Source: PLA3 sp964592235 (GTDB taxonomy: Bacteria; Planctomycetota; Phycisphaerae; UBA1845; UTPLA1). From it: a stretch of DNA of 64,000 nt. This document shows positions 27,047 to 36,572 of the stretch, one piece after another (the first letter of the stretch is position 1; every line of letters starts with the position of its first letter). Position numbers and translations under genes: made by a program. The DNA lies in assembly GCA_964592235.1 (NCBI GenBank), contig CAZQCF010000009.1, positions 1 to 64,000 of the forward strand. Direction: 5' to 3'. The notes beneath the pieces are model-generated. The model was not told the DNA's origin and did not search any database. It worked only from the letters and a program-made list of their open reading frames with translations.

Positions 27047-27541
27047 TCAATCGCACTGCGTCCGGTCCCGAATCACTGCCGGATTGCTTCGAATGAATTC
27101 CATCAAGTCGCCTGACTCGGACTCCGGCGTAGCCTGAATTCGGCAGCGACTGCTCGGCGTCATGCCGAACTCGACGAGCATCTTCTGCAACTGCTCAATG
27201 GACCGGTTGGCGATGGCCAGGTAGGGACTTTGAATCGGGAACTTGTTCTGCGGCGACAGGATCACCGGCCCATACTTTCGCAACTGCTCCTCTGCGTATT
27301 GCCAGCGGCTCCACACCTGGCAGTAAGTCGCCAGGGCCGATGCATCCATTTCGGTCAGGACGCCGTAGCGCGCCAGGAGCTTCGATATCCGGCGCCACTC
27401 CCGGCGCGCGGCCTCATCAAGATTGGCCGGACACCGCGGAACGCCGGGTTTGATTTGCGGCTCGCAATCGTTCAAGGACCTTCGGCCCGGGTTGCCCCGC
27501 GCCCGCTTGATCTCCGTCGGAATCGGCTTGCGGCCGCGCAT
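27047..27541 (-). CDS. Phage terminase small subunit, P27 family
   Basis: ATG 27541 follows GGAG at good spacing and gives 164 residues. It opens with MRGRKPIPTEIKRARGNPGR, the typical start of P27-type small terminases, then PANLDEAARREWRRI, LTEMDASALATYCQVWSRW and a C-terminal tail with FGMTPSSRCRI. The small terminase recognises packaging sites and delivers DNA to the large subunit. No large terminase follows in this element; downstream is only the HD gene. TerS without TerL is a hallmark of phage satellites. Confidence 0.85.
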   Translation of the reverse strand: MRGRKPIPTEIKRARGNPGRRSLNDCEPQIKPGVPRCPANLDEAARREWRRISKLLARYGVLTEMDASALATYCQVWSRWQYAEEQLRKYGPVILSPQNKFPIQSPYLAIANRSIEQLQKMLVEFGMTPSSRCRIQATPESESGDLMEFIRSNPAVIRDRTQCD

Positions 27542-27596
27542 GGTCAGGCTCCACAACCGCAGCCGATCCATCGCGCGCGGTCCGCTACGAGACCAC

Positions 27597-28406
27597 TCAC
27601 TTCACCGCCACCCACGCCGCGAAGTTCATCCACCGCCAGAAGCAGTCGATCTGATGGAAGCCCGCCGCGCGGAGCAGGTCTTCGTTCCACTTGGCCGTCA
27701 CCGGCACGAGCACGCCCTCCAGCGATGCCTTCTTCCGCTCGATCTCCTCGCACGAATACCCGTGCGCTGCTTTCAAGCGGTAATACTCGCTGGTGAATAC
27801 GTCATCGACCTCGGCCGTGGCGCCCAACACCTTCTCGACGAGGATCACCGCGCCACCCTTGACCGTCCGTGCGTGCATGTCCCGCACCACGCGCTGGCGA
27901 TGCTCGATCGGCACGAACTGAAGCGTCAGCACGCATAAGGTGAGACTCGCCGCGACCGGCGGGTAACTCTTGCGGAGGTCCAACTCCCGGATGTCCACGA
28001 CGCCGCAGTCGATCAGCCCCTTGAATCGATGCCGACAGGCCGCCAGCATCGGGGCCGAGACCTCGACGCCGACGAAGCGATTCAGCGCCCCGAACCGGTC
28101 GATGAACGGCGCGAGGGCTTCGCCGCGCGAGCAGCCCAGGTCCACGATGGCCGTCTCGGGCTGGACGTAGCGGCAGCCCACGTCAAATACCGCCTTGCGC
28201 ATCACGTCGTACTGCGGGATCGACCGGGCCAGCATGTCATCAAAGACGCGGGCGACTTCTTCGTTGAACGTCCACTTGCCATCCGCGTGAACGTGGTCCA
28301 CGGCCTCCGGCATCGTCACGTCGCTGCGCTGCTGCGCTTCGGGGGTCGGTGGTGGACCTGTCATCACGCACGCAGTCTCGCTGGTTGGCATTACTTGAGT
28401 TTGCAT
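27597..28406 (-). CDS. SAM-dependent methyltransferase (CmoA-like)
   Basis: The frame starts at ATG 28406, inside the end of the C5-methyltransferase gene, or at ATG 28391, which overlaps that gene's stop as TAATG. Motif I is IVDLGCSRGEALAPF and motif II-like VGVEVSAPM; SLTLCVLTLQFVPIEHR is post-I. The central part (VVRDMHARTVKGGAVILVEK, AHGYSCEEIERKK) resembles CmoA-like enzymes seen in phages. Its substrate is not evident. It is the third gene of the ParB-like/Dcm/MTase/TerS block. Confidence 0.75.
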   Translation of the reverse strand: MQTQVMPTSETACVMTGPPPTPEAQQRSDVTMPEAVDHVHADGKWTFNEEVARVFDDMLARSIPQYDVMRKAVFDVGCRYVQPETAIVDLGCSRGEALAPFIDRFGALNRFVGVEVSAPMLAACRHRFKGLIDCGVVDIRELDLRKSYPPVAASLTLCVLTLQFVPIEHRQRVVRDMHARTVKGGAVILVEKVLGATAEVDDVFTSEYYRLKAAHGYSCEEIERKKASLEGVLVPVTAKWNEDLLRAAGFHQIDCFWRWMNFAAWVAVK

Positions 28407-29968
28407 AGGATTCCATCCCTGATGGTGCGGGCGATGTGAGACATCATCACCGGCGGGACGGCCCGCCCCAGCCGCTCCCACTGCTGGGCGTAGGTGCCGG
28501 TGAGTACGAAGTCATCCGGGAAGCCGCAGATGCGTTTGAGTTCGGCGATGCTGAACTTCCGTCGCTCGGTCGGGTGGACCACGCTGGCTGCGCCGGTGAT
28601 CCCACCGGTCTGCGTGACGGTCGGGCAAGGCCGGTCGATACGCGGCTTGATGAAGTTGAGGTACTTACCCTTCTGGCCTGCGCCGAGGCGGTCCCACTCC
28701 TTGCCGATGGCGTAGCCGGTGATGTCGCTCTCGGCCTCGATGTGTGGCGCGGCGGCAGCATCACACGGCGCAGCGGCAGCGCCGCCCTCGCGCGGCGTGA
28801 CGACTTGATAGTGATAGGAGTTACAGCCCTCGACACCGACCGTGATCGTCGGGCAGGGTTCATCGGTGAAGTCCTTCGCTGGCCGGTTGCCGCGCGTGTC
28901 GTGAATGAGCCGCGCGCCGCGCTTCGCCTCGACCAGCTCCAGCCCCTGCGTGTTGTTCGCCGGATTCCGCGCCATCGACGCCGAGACGGTCGGACTCGGC
29001 GCATCGGCGGACCTCCAGTTCGCACCGTACTTGCCGCGCACGATCCACGGCAGCGCCTCGCGGACGCTGTAGCGATAGGGCAGCGGCGTCGGGAAGACTG
29101 GATCAAGTCCCAGATCGTTCCGCACGCCGATGAAGATCAAACGCTGCCGCGCTTGCGGCACGCCGAGCCACTGGGCATCGAGCAGCCGCGAGGCCACGCG
29201 GTAGCCGCAGACCTTCAGCGCTGCCAGCACTTCGAGGAAGTAGCCCTTGGCCACGCCCTTCACCAGGCCGCTGACGTTTTCGGCGACGAAGACCTTGGGG
29301 CGAATGCCTTTGAGCAGGCGCGCGTACTCAAAGAACAGGTCATCCGTGCGTTGCTGCGTGTCGGAGTATTTCTTGACCTTGCCCCAGTCCTCCGAGCGAT
29401 TGCCGGCCGTGCTGAAGGATGCACACGGCGGTGAGCCGTCGAGCAAATCAAACTCGCCCGCGCGAAGTCCGATCGCGTCGAGCACGTCCTGCGGCTGGAT
29501 CATCCGAATGTCGCGGCCATCGACCATCGTGCCGGGGAAGTTCGCGGCGTAGGTCTCGCGCGCTGCCGGGATGAACTCATTGGCCCAGACGACGCGGATG
29601 CCCGCCATGCGGTAGCCAAGGCAACTCCCGCCGCAACCGGCGAAGAGCGAGATGGCGCGATAGCCGCTGTCCGGCAACGCCGCAATCTCCGCCATCGACG
29701 GCACGCGGTATGGCGGCTTGGTTGGACCGGAGTCATTTCGCGGGTTCGGCGCAGCGCTGCGGACTGGCTTCCCGCTCCCCGCGTTCTTCATTGACTCGCA
29801 CGAGGCGCTCCGGCTTCGCCTGTCGCTCCGCTCGGTGCTGGGCGATGCGCGAACACTGCCGAGGGATGGCTTGCCGCTTGACGGAGCGACACGCGCAGCC
29901 TTCCCGCCGCGCCGTTTGCTTCGTGCAACGCTCGCCTTCTTCGCAGACTTTCCCGCTCGCGCGACCAT
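28391..29968 (-). CDS. DNA (cytosine-5) methyltransferase
   Basis: This is a 525-residue enzyme with C5-methyltransferase motifs in order: I SLFAGCGGSCLGYRMAG, IV GSPPCASFS with the catalytic Cys, VI VAENVSG, VIII QARQRLIFIG and X near the C-terminus (GRAVPPVMMSHIARTI). Two PSPTVS/PCPTVT segments frame the target-recognition region. The first ~85 residues are a Lys/Arg/Ser/Pro-rich tail that is not part of the enzyme fold. No cognate endonuclease is next to it; it probably protects or marks phage/element DNA. The start overlaps the stop of the ParB-like gene as TAATG. Confidence 0.9.
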   Translation of the reverse strand: MVARAGKSAKKASVARSKRRGGKAARVAPSSGKPSLGSVRASPSTERSDRRSRSASCESMKNAGSGKPVRSAAPNPRNDSGPTKPPYRVPSMAEIAALPDSGYRAISLFAGCGGSCLGYRMAGIRVVWANEFIPAARETYAANFPGTMVDGRDIRMIQPQDVLDAIGLRAGEFDLLDGSPPCASFSTAGNRSEDWGKVKKYSDTQQRTDDLFFEYARLLKGIRPKVFVAENVSGLVKGVAKGYFLEVLAALKVCGYRVASRLLDAQWLGVPQARQRLIFIGVRNDLGLDPVFPTPLPYRYSVREALPWIVRGKYGANWRSADAPSPTVSASMARNPANNTQGLELVEAKRGARLIHDTRGNRPAKDFTDEPCPTITVGVEGCNSYHYQVVTPREGGAAAAPCDAAAAPHIEAESDITGYAIGKEWDRLGAGQKGKYLNFIKPRIDRPCPTVTQTGGITGAASVVHPTERRKFSIAELKRICGFPDDFVLTGTYAQQWERLGRAVPPVMMSHIARTIRDGILCKLK

Positions 29969-30528
29969 TACGCATTTCCCTCCGCATTATCCGCTTCATT
30001 CGCGCCTTCCGCGTCGCTCATCCCGCCCGGCGAGCCGCTCCAGCGATACCCGCACTTCGGGCAGCAGTAGGCGGTCTCAATGCTTTCATCCACTTCCTTG
30101 AACTCCGCCGGCGCGATTGCCTCGGCCACCTTCGACGTCATGCACTCCCACATCGCCGACAAGGCGGCGCTCTCCGACTTCAACCCGGCGAGCAACGCAT
30201 CCAATTGCGCCGGGTCACTGCCGGCCATCGCCGAAAGCGGATCGAGCGACGCCAGCAACTTCCCGGCCTCGTCATCATCGAGGTCCACGACCAGCACCGG
30301 CACACGCGTGTGCGGCGTCGTCTCGGCGCGGAGGTGGCCATCGAGTAATTGGAAAGACTTGTCGGGCAACTGCCGGGCAATCAGCGCATCGGCGTAGCCG
30401 ATCTCGCCGAGAATCCCCTGCAAGGCCTCGCGCTGCGCCTGGGTGTGAACCCGCCAGTTCTGCGGATGCGGCCGAAGGTCTCCGGCCTTGATGCGTTTCA
30501 GACCCTTGATCCGATCGCGAATCTTCAT
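29968..30528 (-). CDS. ParB/Srx-like phage protein with zinc ribbon
   Basis: The start at 30528 has GAGG upstream. The N-terminal ~100 residues carry the ParB N-terminal-like pattern: LRPHPQNWRVH, GEIGYADALIAR and LLDGHLRAE. A Cys-Cys-Pro-x-x-Cys zinc-ribbon element (YCCPKCGYRW) lies near the C-terminus. In phages, such proteins stand just before DNA methyltransferases and terminase genes, as here. They are not chromosome segregation proteins. The role, perhaps DNA binding or nucleotide-dependent nicking in packaging, is not known. Confidence 0.8.
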   Translation of the reverse strand: MKIRDRIKGLKRIKAGDLRPHPQNWRVHTQAQREALQGILGEIGYADALIARQLPDKSFQLLDGHLRAETTPHTRVPVLVVDLDDDEAGKLLASLDPLSAMAGSDPAQLDALLAGLKSESAALSAMWECMTSKVAEAIAPAEFKEVDESIETAYCCPKCGYRWSGSPGGMSDAEGANEADNAEGNA

Positions 30529-31265
30529 GTTGAACCTCGCAAGTACGCTTGCTTCTCAATCACTCTATTAGCTAACTCGCAGTAAGTTCAAACAAAAATC
30601 TTCCGCGCAGCCCCCCCTCCCCTTAATTTGCGCCTTCGCGCGTGCCTCTACCCGGCACGGTCGCGAATGAAGAAGTTAGGAATTTCTTTACCCCTACCCG
30701 TTTGCCATGCACGCGCACGGACGCGACAGCATGCGCACCTGAATGACTACTGACGTCCTTTACGCTTGCGCCACTCTCAACAGAATTGAACAGGGCGGCA
30801 GCGAGTCAACCGGCGCATGGGGGCTGATCGGCGGCGACGAATCCAGCAAAAAAATCTTTGGAAATGAGCAGCAATCTGATCGGGCGCGCCGACGCAGCTA
30901 GTGAAATAGGCCAGCCGGAGATGTTTTTCAGGGGCCACGCCGCGCTTTGTTGAGATCATTGAATGCGACCGACCGCGTGCGGCGGAGGAAACCAGACTGC
31001 TCAATAATGATGGCCGGAATCACCGTAAATGCAGACAAGGCCAATCAGCTACAGCGCGCCCGGAGAGAAGCCCGGTGAAGAATCACGCGAAGCGGTACTC
31101 GTATCGACAATACACCTATTGAACTCTCGCTTGCCAGATTCTCGAATGCAGCCTCGCCCAACGAGTTCCAGGCGGACGTTGAATGGCGTGGCGCATGGGC
31201 AGGGAAACAAAGCCAGAACCGCTAAGCCATTTGGGCTGGCAAGAGGTCTATTAATGGCCTTCGGA
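30529..31265. other. Non-coding gap between phage module and cargo
   Basis: About 740 bp without a convincing gene. The part next to the ParB-like gene must hold the promoter of the phage module. A run of C residues at about 30,609-30,618 and AT-richer stretches are visible. I see no tRNA, repeat or clear operator. The junction between the phage-type and the planctomycete-type cargo is probably here. Confidence 0.4.
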
Positions 31266-34200
31266 TCACCCTGGCGGAGACTTCTCTGCCTTAACGCTGA
31301 TTTCCAGCTTGCCTGCCTCTCCCGTCTTAAGCGAACAGGCGGGGCCGAACAGTTTGTGGATCGTCTCCTGTGGCAGCTCCTTTGGAACCGTAATGAGGTC
31401 GGTTGTTACACTGCCGTCCTTGGTGATTTCGCGCTTCAACTCGATCTTGTTGTTGGTTTCGGTGGGTTTGGCCTTGACCAGCAGGGGACCGGACACAATC
31501 GGCTCGCCGCCGGAATCGGAGCCGACAATCTGCAGGAGCACGGGGCCGGCCGCGATCGGCTCGACTTCCTGATAAAGCAAGCCGTTCTCGACCTTGTGTT
31601 CCCCGCTCAACTTGAGGATCGCTTCGTCGGTGCTCTTCACCCTAAAGGGCGTGGGGATACTCGCCAAGTTGGAGACGATGAGCGTCACTTTCGCCTTCTT
31701 TTCGATGGTGAATTCCGAAGGAATGACGTGCAGTATCCGGGGAGCTCGATCGTTGATGAACAGCTCGATGGGCAGTGCCTGTGAGTTGGTGGAGCCGATC
31801 ATGTTGAACTTGAGCATTTCGATTCGATCCCGTGCAAAGGCCGCGAGGGAGTCGGTGCGGGCGCAGGCTCGCTCTTTCTCCAGGGCATCAATTCGCTGTT
31901 GTAGCAACATATCAATTTGCGGTGACGACCCAATCATGCTCTCTTTCTTGTCCGAGACCTGTGTAACGGTATCATCCAGGGCGAGCAGCTCGTTCCGCAA
32001 CGCCTGCGATACCTCTCTGCCTTCGACTGCTTCGCGATTGACTAGGCTGTGCACGAGTTTCTGAATAGAAATCAGATCTCTCCAGACGGATGCATCGCTG
32101 GAAAGCTCTTTGTTCTGGAGCGATGCCAACGTGTGCCTCGCTCGAATGAGGTCGGCGTGTGCAATGGAACATTCGGATCGCGTCCCTTTGACGATCTGTC
32201 GCGCTTCATGAAGCTTGGCGGCCCAGGCGAGTCGTTCGGATTCCCTGATTGACCTGCGGTGCGGGTTGTCCATCTCCGGCGGTTGGGACAACGGCACCCA
32301 GCGGAACGTCTGACGGAATTCGAGTTGTGGCTCAACGATCTGGAATCTCCCATCGAAGTATTGAATCTTCAAATCGAGATCGTGCTTGTCGATTCCGATG
32401 GCGATGAGCACGGGAAACGTCTGGCGCTGAAGCATCATGCCGGGGCCGGGATAGCGCCGGCCAAGTAACAAGTTGCCAAGCCCGGTGAAGATGGAGTCGC
32501 CCCGCCCACCCGGCGCGACGCTGGTCAGCGCGCGAAGGTCCGGCCCGATCTGGTAGCCAAACATGCCGCCAGAGTTGCTGTAGGAGGCGACGTTGTTCAG
32601 GGCGGTCCTAGTCGTGACATCCTGTTCGAGCCGGTCGACGTGTTGCATCAGCCCCGCGGCCTCCGCTTTGGCGCCGAATCCAGAAAGAACGAGCGCAAGC
32701 CGGATGGCGAAGGCCTGCTGCTGGCGAATGCTGCTGGACAAGTCCAGACTTTGAACTTCGGTCATAGGCGATACAGCCGCCACGAGGGGATTTCGAGCCT
32801 GGTCCGGCAGCAGTTCGCCGCGCGAAGAAACCTGGCCGAGAATGCTACCGCCGACTGAATCCGAGCCACCCACGGAACTGCTGAACGATCGCAACAAAGC
32901 CGGATCGTTCTTAATCATGTCTTGAGCAGCCTCTTTGTCGGGCACGAACAGGCTGATTTGGGTTGCGACCTCATTGATGCGCCGCAGGGTCATTCGTTGC
33001 TGTGCCGACGCTTTGTCGCGAGCTTCCGTCAGCGGCTTGAGTTTCGATTCTCTCTCCTCTAACGTCCTGTTCCGTTCAGCGAGCAAGTACTGCTGTTCAC
33101 GCAGCTGGCTGCGTCGTTCCATCGTGACGGGTTGAGCCGCTTCGATTTGTGCATTGATTTCGGAAAGCGTCTGCTCGGCGGCCTTAATCCGTTCGCCGTC
33201 ATCGCCTCGTCGCAGTGTCTTAAGCTCCGACAAGAGCCTTTCCTTTTCCAAGACCAGCTGGTCATGCACATCGATCGGGTTCTTCAGGCCATTGAGAGAT
33301 TCCTGTGCCGCATCGCGTTGCTTGCGAAGCTTTTCGGCTTCAGCCGTCGCAACGGAGATCTCTTGCTCCTTGGTTCTTAATACTCCGCCGAGGCGCTGTT
33401 CGTCGGCCTTGAGCTTGAGTAACTCTTCAGTAAGACGTTTGAGCTTGCCGCCGGTCTTGATATCCAGGAGCTTGTTCCCTTCTTCAGTGACGGGTCGCGT
33501 CTTGGACGCGACTTGCAGGAAGGCGATGCGATCTCGTTGCAAAGGGTCCGACGACTCCTCCATCGCCCGGATCAGCTCAATCCGCGCAGGCATGTAGCTG
33601 TACTTCGTAAACACGGCAACGTCTGCTGCAAAGCCGGTCGTGGTGTATTCCCCCGGATTGACGGACACCATAGAGACGCCAAAGAGCACCAGCTTGTCTC
33701 GAAACTTGTCGGCCAGATCGGGACGGCCCAGGAACCTGAACATCGCCTCCACGGCCTTGTCGCCGGCGGCAGTGATGATGGCCGAGCGATTCTTCTGAAC
33801 CAGCGAGGGCGGCGTGCCAAAGAGCTTCATGAAGTCCGTGAATTGCTGGCGGACCAGCGTCTTGCGGATTTCCTCCGTCGTGGGAAGGGTGTCCGGGCTT
33901 AAGTCAGGCGGGGTATTCTTGGATTCGGGCACGGACGGCCGGCTGTTTGGTCCGGCCAAGCCTTCGCCCGGTGCGGTGAGAAACTTCGATGGCTCGGATG
34001 TTGGAGTTTCTCCGGGTTTCGGAAGCACGGATGCGAGCACCGCCGCATCGAGCAATCGATTCTTCATTTGAAATGCATTCAGGTCATCGTGATAGGCCGA
34101 GAGGTTGAGCGAATTGGTCAGCATGTCCTGAAGGTTGAACTTGCCTTGCGCGCCGAAGGTTGTGTCCGTTGCCTGTTGATAGAACGCGCCGGCCGCTCCC

Positions 34201-34481
34201 TGTATTTCATTCTTCGCCTGATTGAAATACGTCTGTGGTTCCACATTCAATTCAAAGGAAAACGTCTTTGTGCTTGGACTGGATAGCAACGGACTCGACA
34301 CGGAGATGGTTCCATAGCGGTCCATGTCCTTGCCGACCGGATCAAGGCGGCGGCCGACTCGATCGAGCCAACGCGTGTCTTCGGGCGTGAAGCACGGATC
34401 CTTGCAGCCGCTGATCAGGATCGTGCAACACAGTAGAAACGAGAGCAAACGGACGCAGGGGTGGAAATGATTCGCTTCCAT
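31266..34481 (-). CDS. Large coiled-coil lipoprotein
   Basis: ATG 34481 follows GGAGAG. The signal peptide ends in a lipobox (LLCCTILISGC), so the mature protein of about 1,050 residues is likely membrane-anchored outside the cytoplasm. After a Pro-rich segment (about 155-215), residues ~350-530 are coiled coil (LRTKEQEISVATAEAEKLRK). A second helical stretch is near 780-900. The C-terminus has beta-rich repeats (FTIEKKAKVTLIVSNLAS). The family is not recognised. It is 46 bp downstream of the trypsin-like protease gene and very likely in the same operon, so it may be a substrate or anchor of the protease. Confidence 0.7.
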   Translation of the reverse strand: MEANHFHPCVRLLSFLLCCTILISGCKDPCFTPEDTRWLDRVGRRLDPVGKDMDRYGTISVSSPLLSSPSTKTFSFELNVEPQTYFNQAKNEIQGAAGAFYQQATDTTFGAQGKFNLQDMLTNSLNLSAYHDDLNAFQMKNRLLDAAVLASVLPKPGETPTSEPSKFLTAPGEGLAGPNSRPSVPESKNTPPDLSPDTLPTTEEIRKTLVRQQFTDFMKLFGTPPSLVQKNRSAIITAAGDKAVEAMFRFLGRPDLADKFRDKLVLFGVSMVSVNPGEYTTTGFAADVAVFTKYSYMPARIELIRAMEESSDPLQRDRIAFLQVASKTRPVTEEGNKLLDIKTGGKLKRLTEELLKLKADEQRLGGVLRTKEQEISVATAEAEKLRKQRDAAQESLNGLKNPIDVHDQLVLEKERLLSELKTLRRGDDGERIKAAEQTLSEINAQIEAAQPVTMERRSQLREQQYLLAERNRTLEERESKLKPLTEARDKASAQQRMTLRRINEVATQISLFVPDKEAAQDMIKNDPALLRSFSSSVGGSDSVGGSILGQVSSRGELLPDQARNPLVAAVSPMTEVQSLDLSSSIRQQQAFAIRLALVLSGFGAKAEAAGLMQHVDRLEQDVTTRTALNNVASYSNSGGMFGYQIGPDLRALTSVAPGGRGDSIFTGLGNLLLGRRYPGPGMMLQRQTFPVLIAIGIDKHDLDLKIQYFDGRFQIVEPQLEFRQTFRWVPLSQPPEMDNPHRRSIRESERLAWAAKLHEARQIVKGTRSECSIAHADLIRARHTLASLQNKELSSDASVWRDLISIQKLVHSLVNREAVEGREVSQALRNELLALDDTVTQVSDKKESMIGSSPQIDMLLQQRIDALEKERACARTDSLAAFARDRIEMLKFNMIGSTNSQALPIELFINDRAPRILHVIPSEFTIEKKAKVTLIVSNLASIPTPFRVKSTDEAILKLSGEHKVENGLLYQEVEPIAAGPVLLQIVGSDSGGEPIVSGPLLVKAKPTETNNKIELKREITKDGSVTTDLITVPKELPQETIHKLFGPACSLKTGEAGKLEISVKAEKSPPG

Positions 34482-34527
34482 TGTGAGTCTCTCCAGGCCT
34501 GGATCGAGTGGAGCCAGTACGGCCTCG

Positions 34528-35739
34528 TTAGAATTGAGCGCCGGGTGCGCTTCGAATGAACGCTTCGAACTTATCGAGGCGAACGTATATGCCGCCGTCA
34601 CCGCAGGGGCGCACGCTTGACTTGGTCGCCCTCGATGTCACCGCCGCCACGGCCCAAGACGCATCGTCCATGGCGTTTTCGCCGACCAGGACGTAGGCCG
34701 GCCCGCCGCTGTCACCTCGGCAACTGTCCGCCCCCAGTCCGACGAAGCCGGCGACAAGCTCCAGCTCCTTGTCGCACCCAAGCTTGGCCGGATCACTGTC
34801 GCGACAGCAGCAGACCGAGGCCATCGGCACGTCGACCATGCGTTTGAGCCCGAAGCCGATGCTGCCTTCGTAGTTGGTGTTTCCAAAGCCCGCCGCTCGG
34901 ATGAAACTCGATTGGTTCACTTCCGCGCTCGTCGCGATCCGTCGAGGCGCGACATCCGTCACGGGTTCGTCGAGGATAATGACGGCTATATCGTTATGAA
35001 GGCCGTTTTCACCATATTGTGTGTGCCGAATCACTCTCCCTGTCACGCGACGCCCCGGTGCGGACGCATCCAATCCAAAGTGCACAACAGCGGTGTTGGA
35101 ATCGGCTCCAAGACAAAAGTAGCAGTGACCGGCCGTCACGACGACGTTTTTTCCTACCAGTACCCCCGTGCAGCAAAACTGATCGTTCTCCCCCAGCCGC
35201 CGGCCAATGCAGACACAATCCCGGAATAGCGACTCCGGGACAGCCTGCGTTCCCGGGCCGACGATTCGCGCGACATGATTCGGCCCGGTGACTGGATAGA
35301 GCCCGGAATTGGGCTTGGCGGCCTGCTCCATCAGGATGCGGTAGTTCTTATGAAGACTTGGCCACTCCCAGACATCTTCCGACGCCGCCCCGGAAGCGGC
35401 TGGAGCAACGTTGCGTAGCTCCGATGCCTGGACCTCTTCCAGCAATCCGCGTTTCGAGGCAACCGCCGTTGAAAGCGCCGTGACCGAGAGCGATGTGAAC
35501 TGTCTGTCATCTGCGCCGGCGACCTGGGACGCATACCCATTTGCCGCGGCAACGAGAGCGTGATACTCCTGCGGCGTGAACGGCTTCAGCAGTCCCTTGG
35601 CGCCGCGAGCCGCTCCTGTTTCCAGGCTTCGCAGTTCGGACTTGGCCTCAACAGCCTGGCCGCTGACGCCGGTGTCGCCGGCGAACACCAGGCCGGAAAC
35701 GAGCAACACCGCACAACTTAGCGAACGACAGAGTGCCAT
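34528..35739 (-). CDS. Secreted trypsin-like (S1) serine protease
   Basis: The start at 35739 has AAAGGA upstream and a signal peptide (RSLSCAVLLVSGLVFAG). The protease domain occupies the last ~250 residues with the catalytic triad His in VVTAGHCYF, Asp in HNDIAVIILD and Ser in CRGDSGGPAY. Many Cys residues suggest disulfides, including CVCIG, FCCTG and a VCCCRD run. The N-terminal 150 residues are a helical pro-region. It should act in the periplasm or outside the cell. It is the first gene of a two-gene operon with the coiled-coil lipoprotein and divergent from an ECF sigma gene. Confidence 0.85.
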   Translation of the reverse strand: MALCRSLSCAVLLVSGLVFAGDTGVSGQAVEAKSELRSLETGAARGAKGLLKPFTPQEYHALVAAANGYASQVAGADDRQFTSLSVTALSTAVASKRGLLEEVQASELRNVAPAASGAASEDVWEWPSLHKNYRILMEQAAKPNSGLYPVTGPNHVARIVGPGTQAVPESLFRDCVCIGRRLGENDQFCCTGVLVGKNVVVTAGHCYFCLGADSNTAVVHFGLDASAPGRRVTGRVIRHTQYGENGLHNDIAVIILDEPVTDVAPRRIATSAEVNQSSFIRAAGFGNTNYEGSIGFGLKRMVDVPMASVCCCRDSDPAKLGCDKELELVAGFVGLGADSCRGDSGGPAYVLVGENAMDDASWAVAAVTSRATKSSVRPCGDGGIYVRLDKFEAFIRSAPGAQF

Positions 35740-35937
35740 CTGGGTTGTCCTTTCGAGAAATAATGGTGGCTGCCATGACCACAATTGGCATGGCAGCGCA
35801 CCACCTGCGGCCCGAAGAGGCTAGGGTCCCTTCAAGAGAGCAGGGTCGATTAAAGAGCCGCAGGATGTGATGCCTGTTGCGCGAGAATCCGTCGAAATTA
35901 TTGGATTGTTTCCGGTGGCAAGGTAAGCTAGGCAAGC

Positions 35938-36516
35938 ATGGAGTCTCACGATCCATCGCTTGCCGGAACCGTGACGCTGCTGCTCCGGCGCGTTCGGAAC
36001 GGGGAGCCTGCGGCCCTGGATGATCTATTCAGGGAGGTCTACGAAGATCTTCGAAGTCTGGCTCAACGCGTGATCGCTTCTAACCGAAGCGGCGCCAGGG
36101 CTTTGGGCGGCACAGAACTGGTAAACAGCGCCTGCGCGAGACTGCTGGGCAACCAACAGCTGGATGCCGAGGATCGACGCCACTTCTACTTCATATTCGG
36201 CCGGGCCATGCACGACGTGCTCGTTGAAACCGTACGCCAGGAAATGGCGTTGAAGCGCGGCGGCGGTCAACAGCGTGTGCCCCTGGTTGAGTTTTCCACC
36301 GACGGCACAACTATCAATCTCGATGTCATCGAGCTGAATAAAGCCCTTGTCGAATTGGAGGCTCACGATCCCGATGGCGCCCAGATCATCCGGCTTCGGT
36401 TTTACAGCGGGCGGACGTTGCAGGAATGCGCCGGGCTGATGGGCTGCACGTTCGCGATCGCCCGGCGCAATTGGGAGTACGCACGCGCCTGGCTATCCGA
36501 AAGACTGTCGAGATAA
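35938..36516 (+). CDS. ECF sigma factor, planctomycete type (TIGR02999-like)
   Basis: The 192-residue protein has the two sigma regions. LDDLFREVYEDLRSLAQRVI belongs to region 2, with the conserved GGTELVNSACARLL and RHFYFIFGRAMHDVLVETVR segment that marks this subgroup. Region 4 is QIIRLRFYSGRTLQECAGLM followed by the recognition helix around IARRNWEYARAWL. It is 56 bp upstream of a kinase gene. It probably directs transcription of the trypsin operon, the kinase, or both; no anti-sigma factor is seen. Confidence 0.85.
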   Translation: MESHDPSLAGTVTLLLRRVRNGEPAALDDLFREVYEDLRSLAQRVIASNRSGARALGGTELVNSACARLLGNQQLDAEDRRHFYFIFGRAMHDVLVETVRQEMALKRGGGQQRVPLVEFSTDGTTINLDVIELNKALVELEAHDPDGAQIIRLRFYSGRTLQECAGLMGCTFAIARRNWEYARAWLSERLSR

Positions 36517-36572
36517 GAAATGTTCTTCAAATCGCCCGCAAACGTGCGCGCCGTTTGCGGCTAGGTACTTGA

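Noticed and set aside
30777..31004. A small minus-strand gene in the 30.5-31.3 kb gap
   Set aside because: No ribosome-binding site, odd composition and no recognisable motif.
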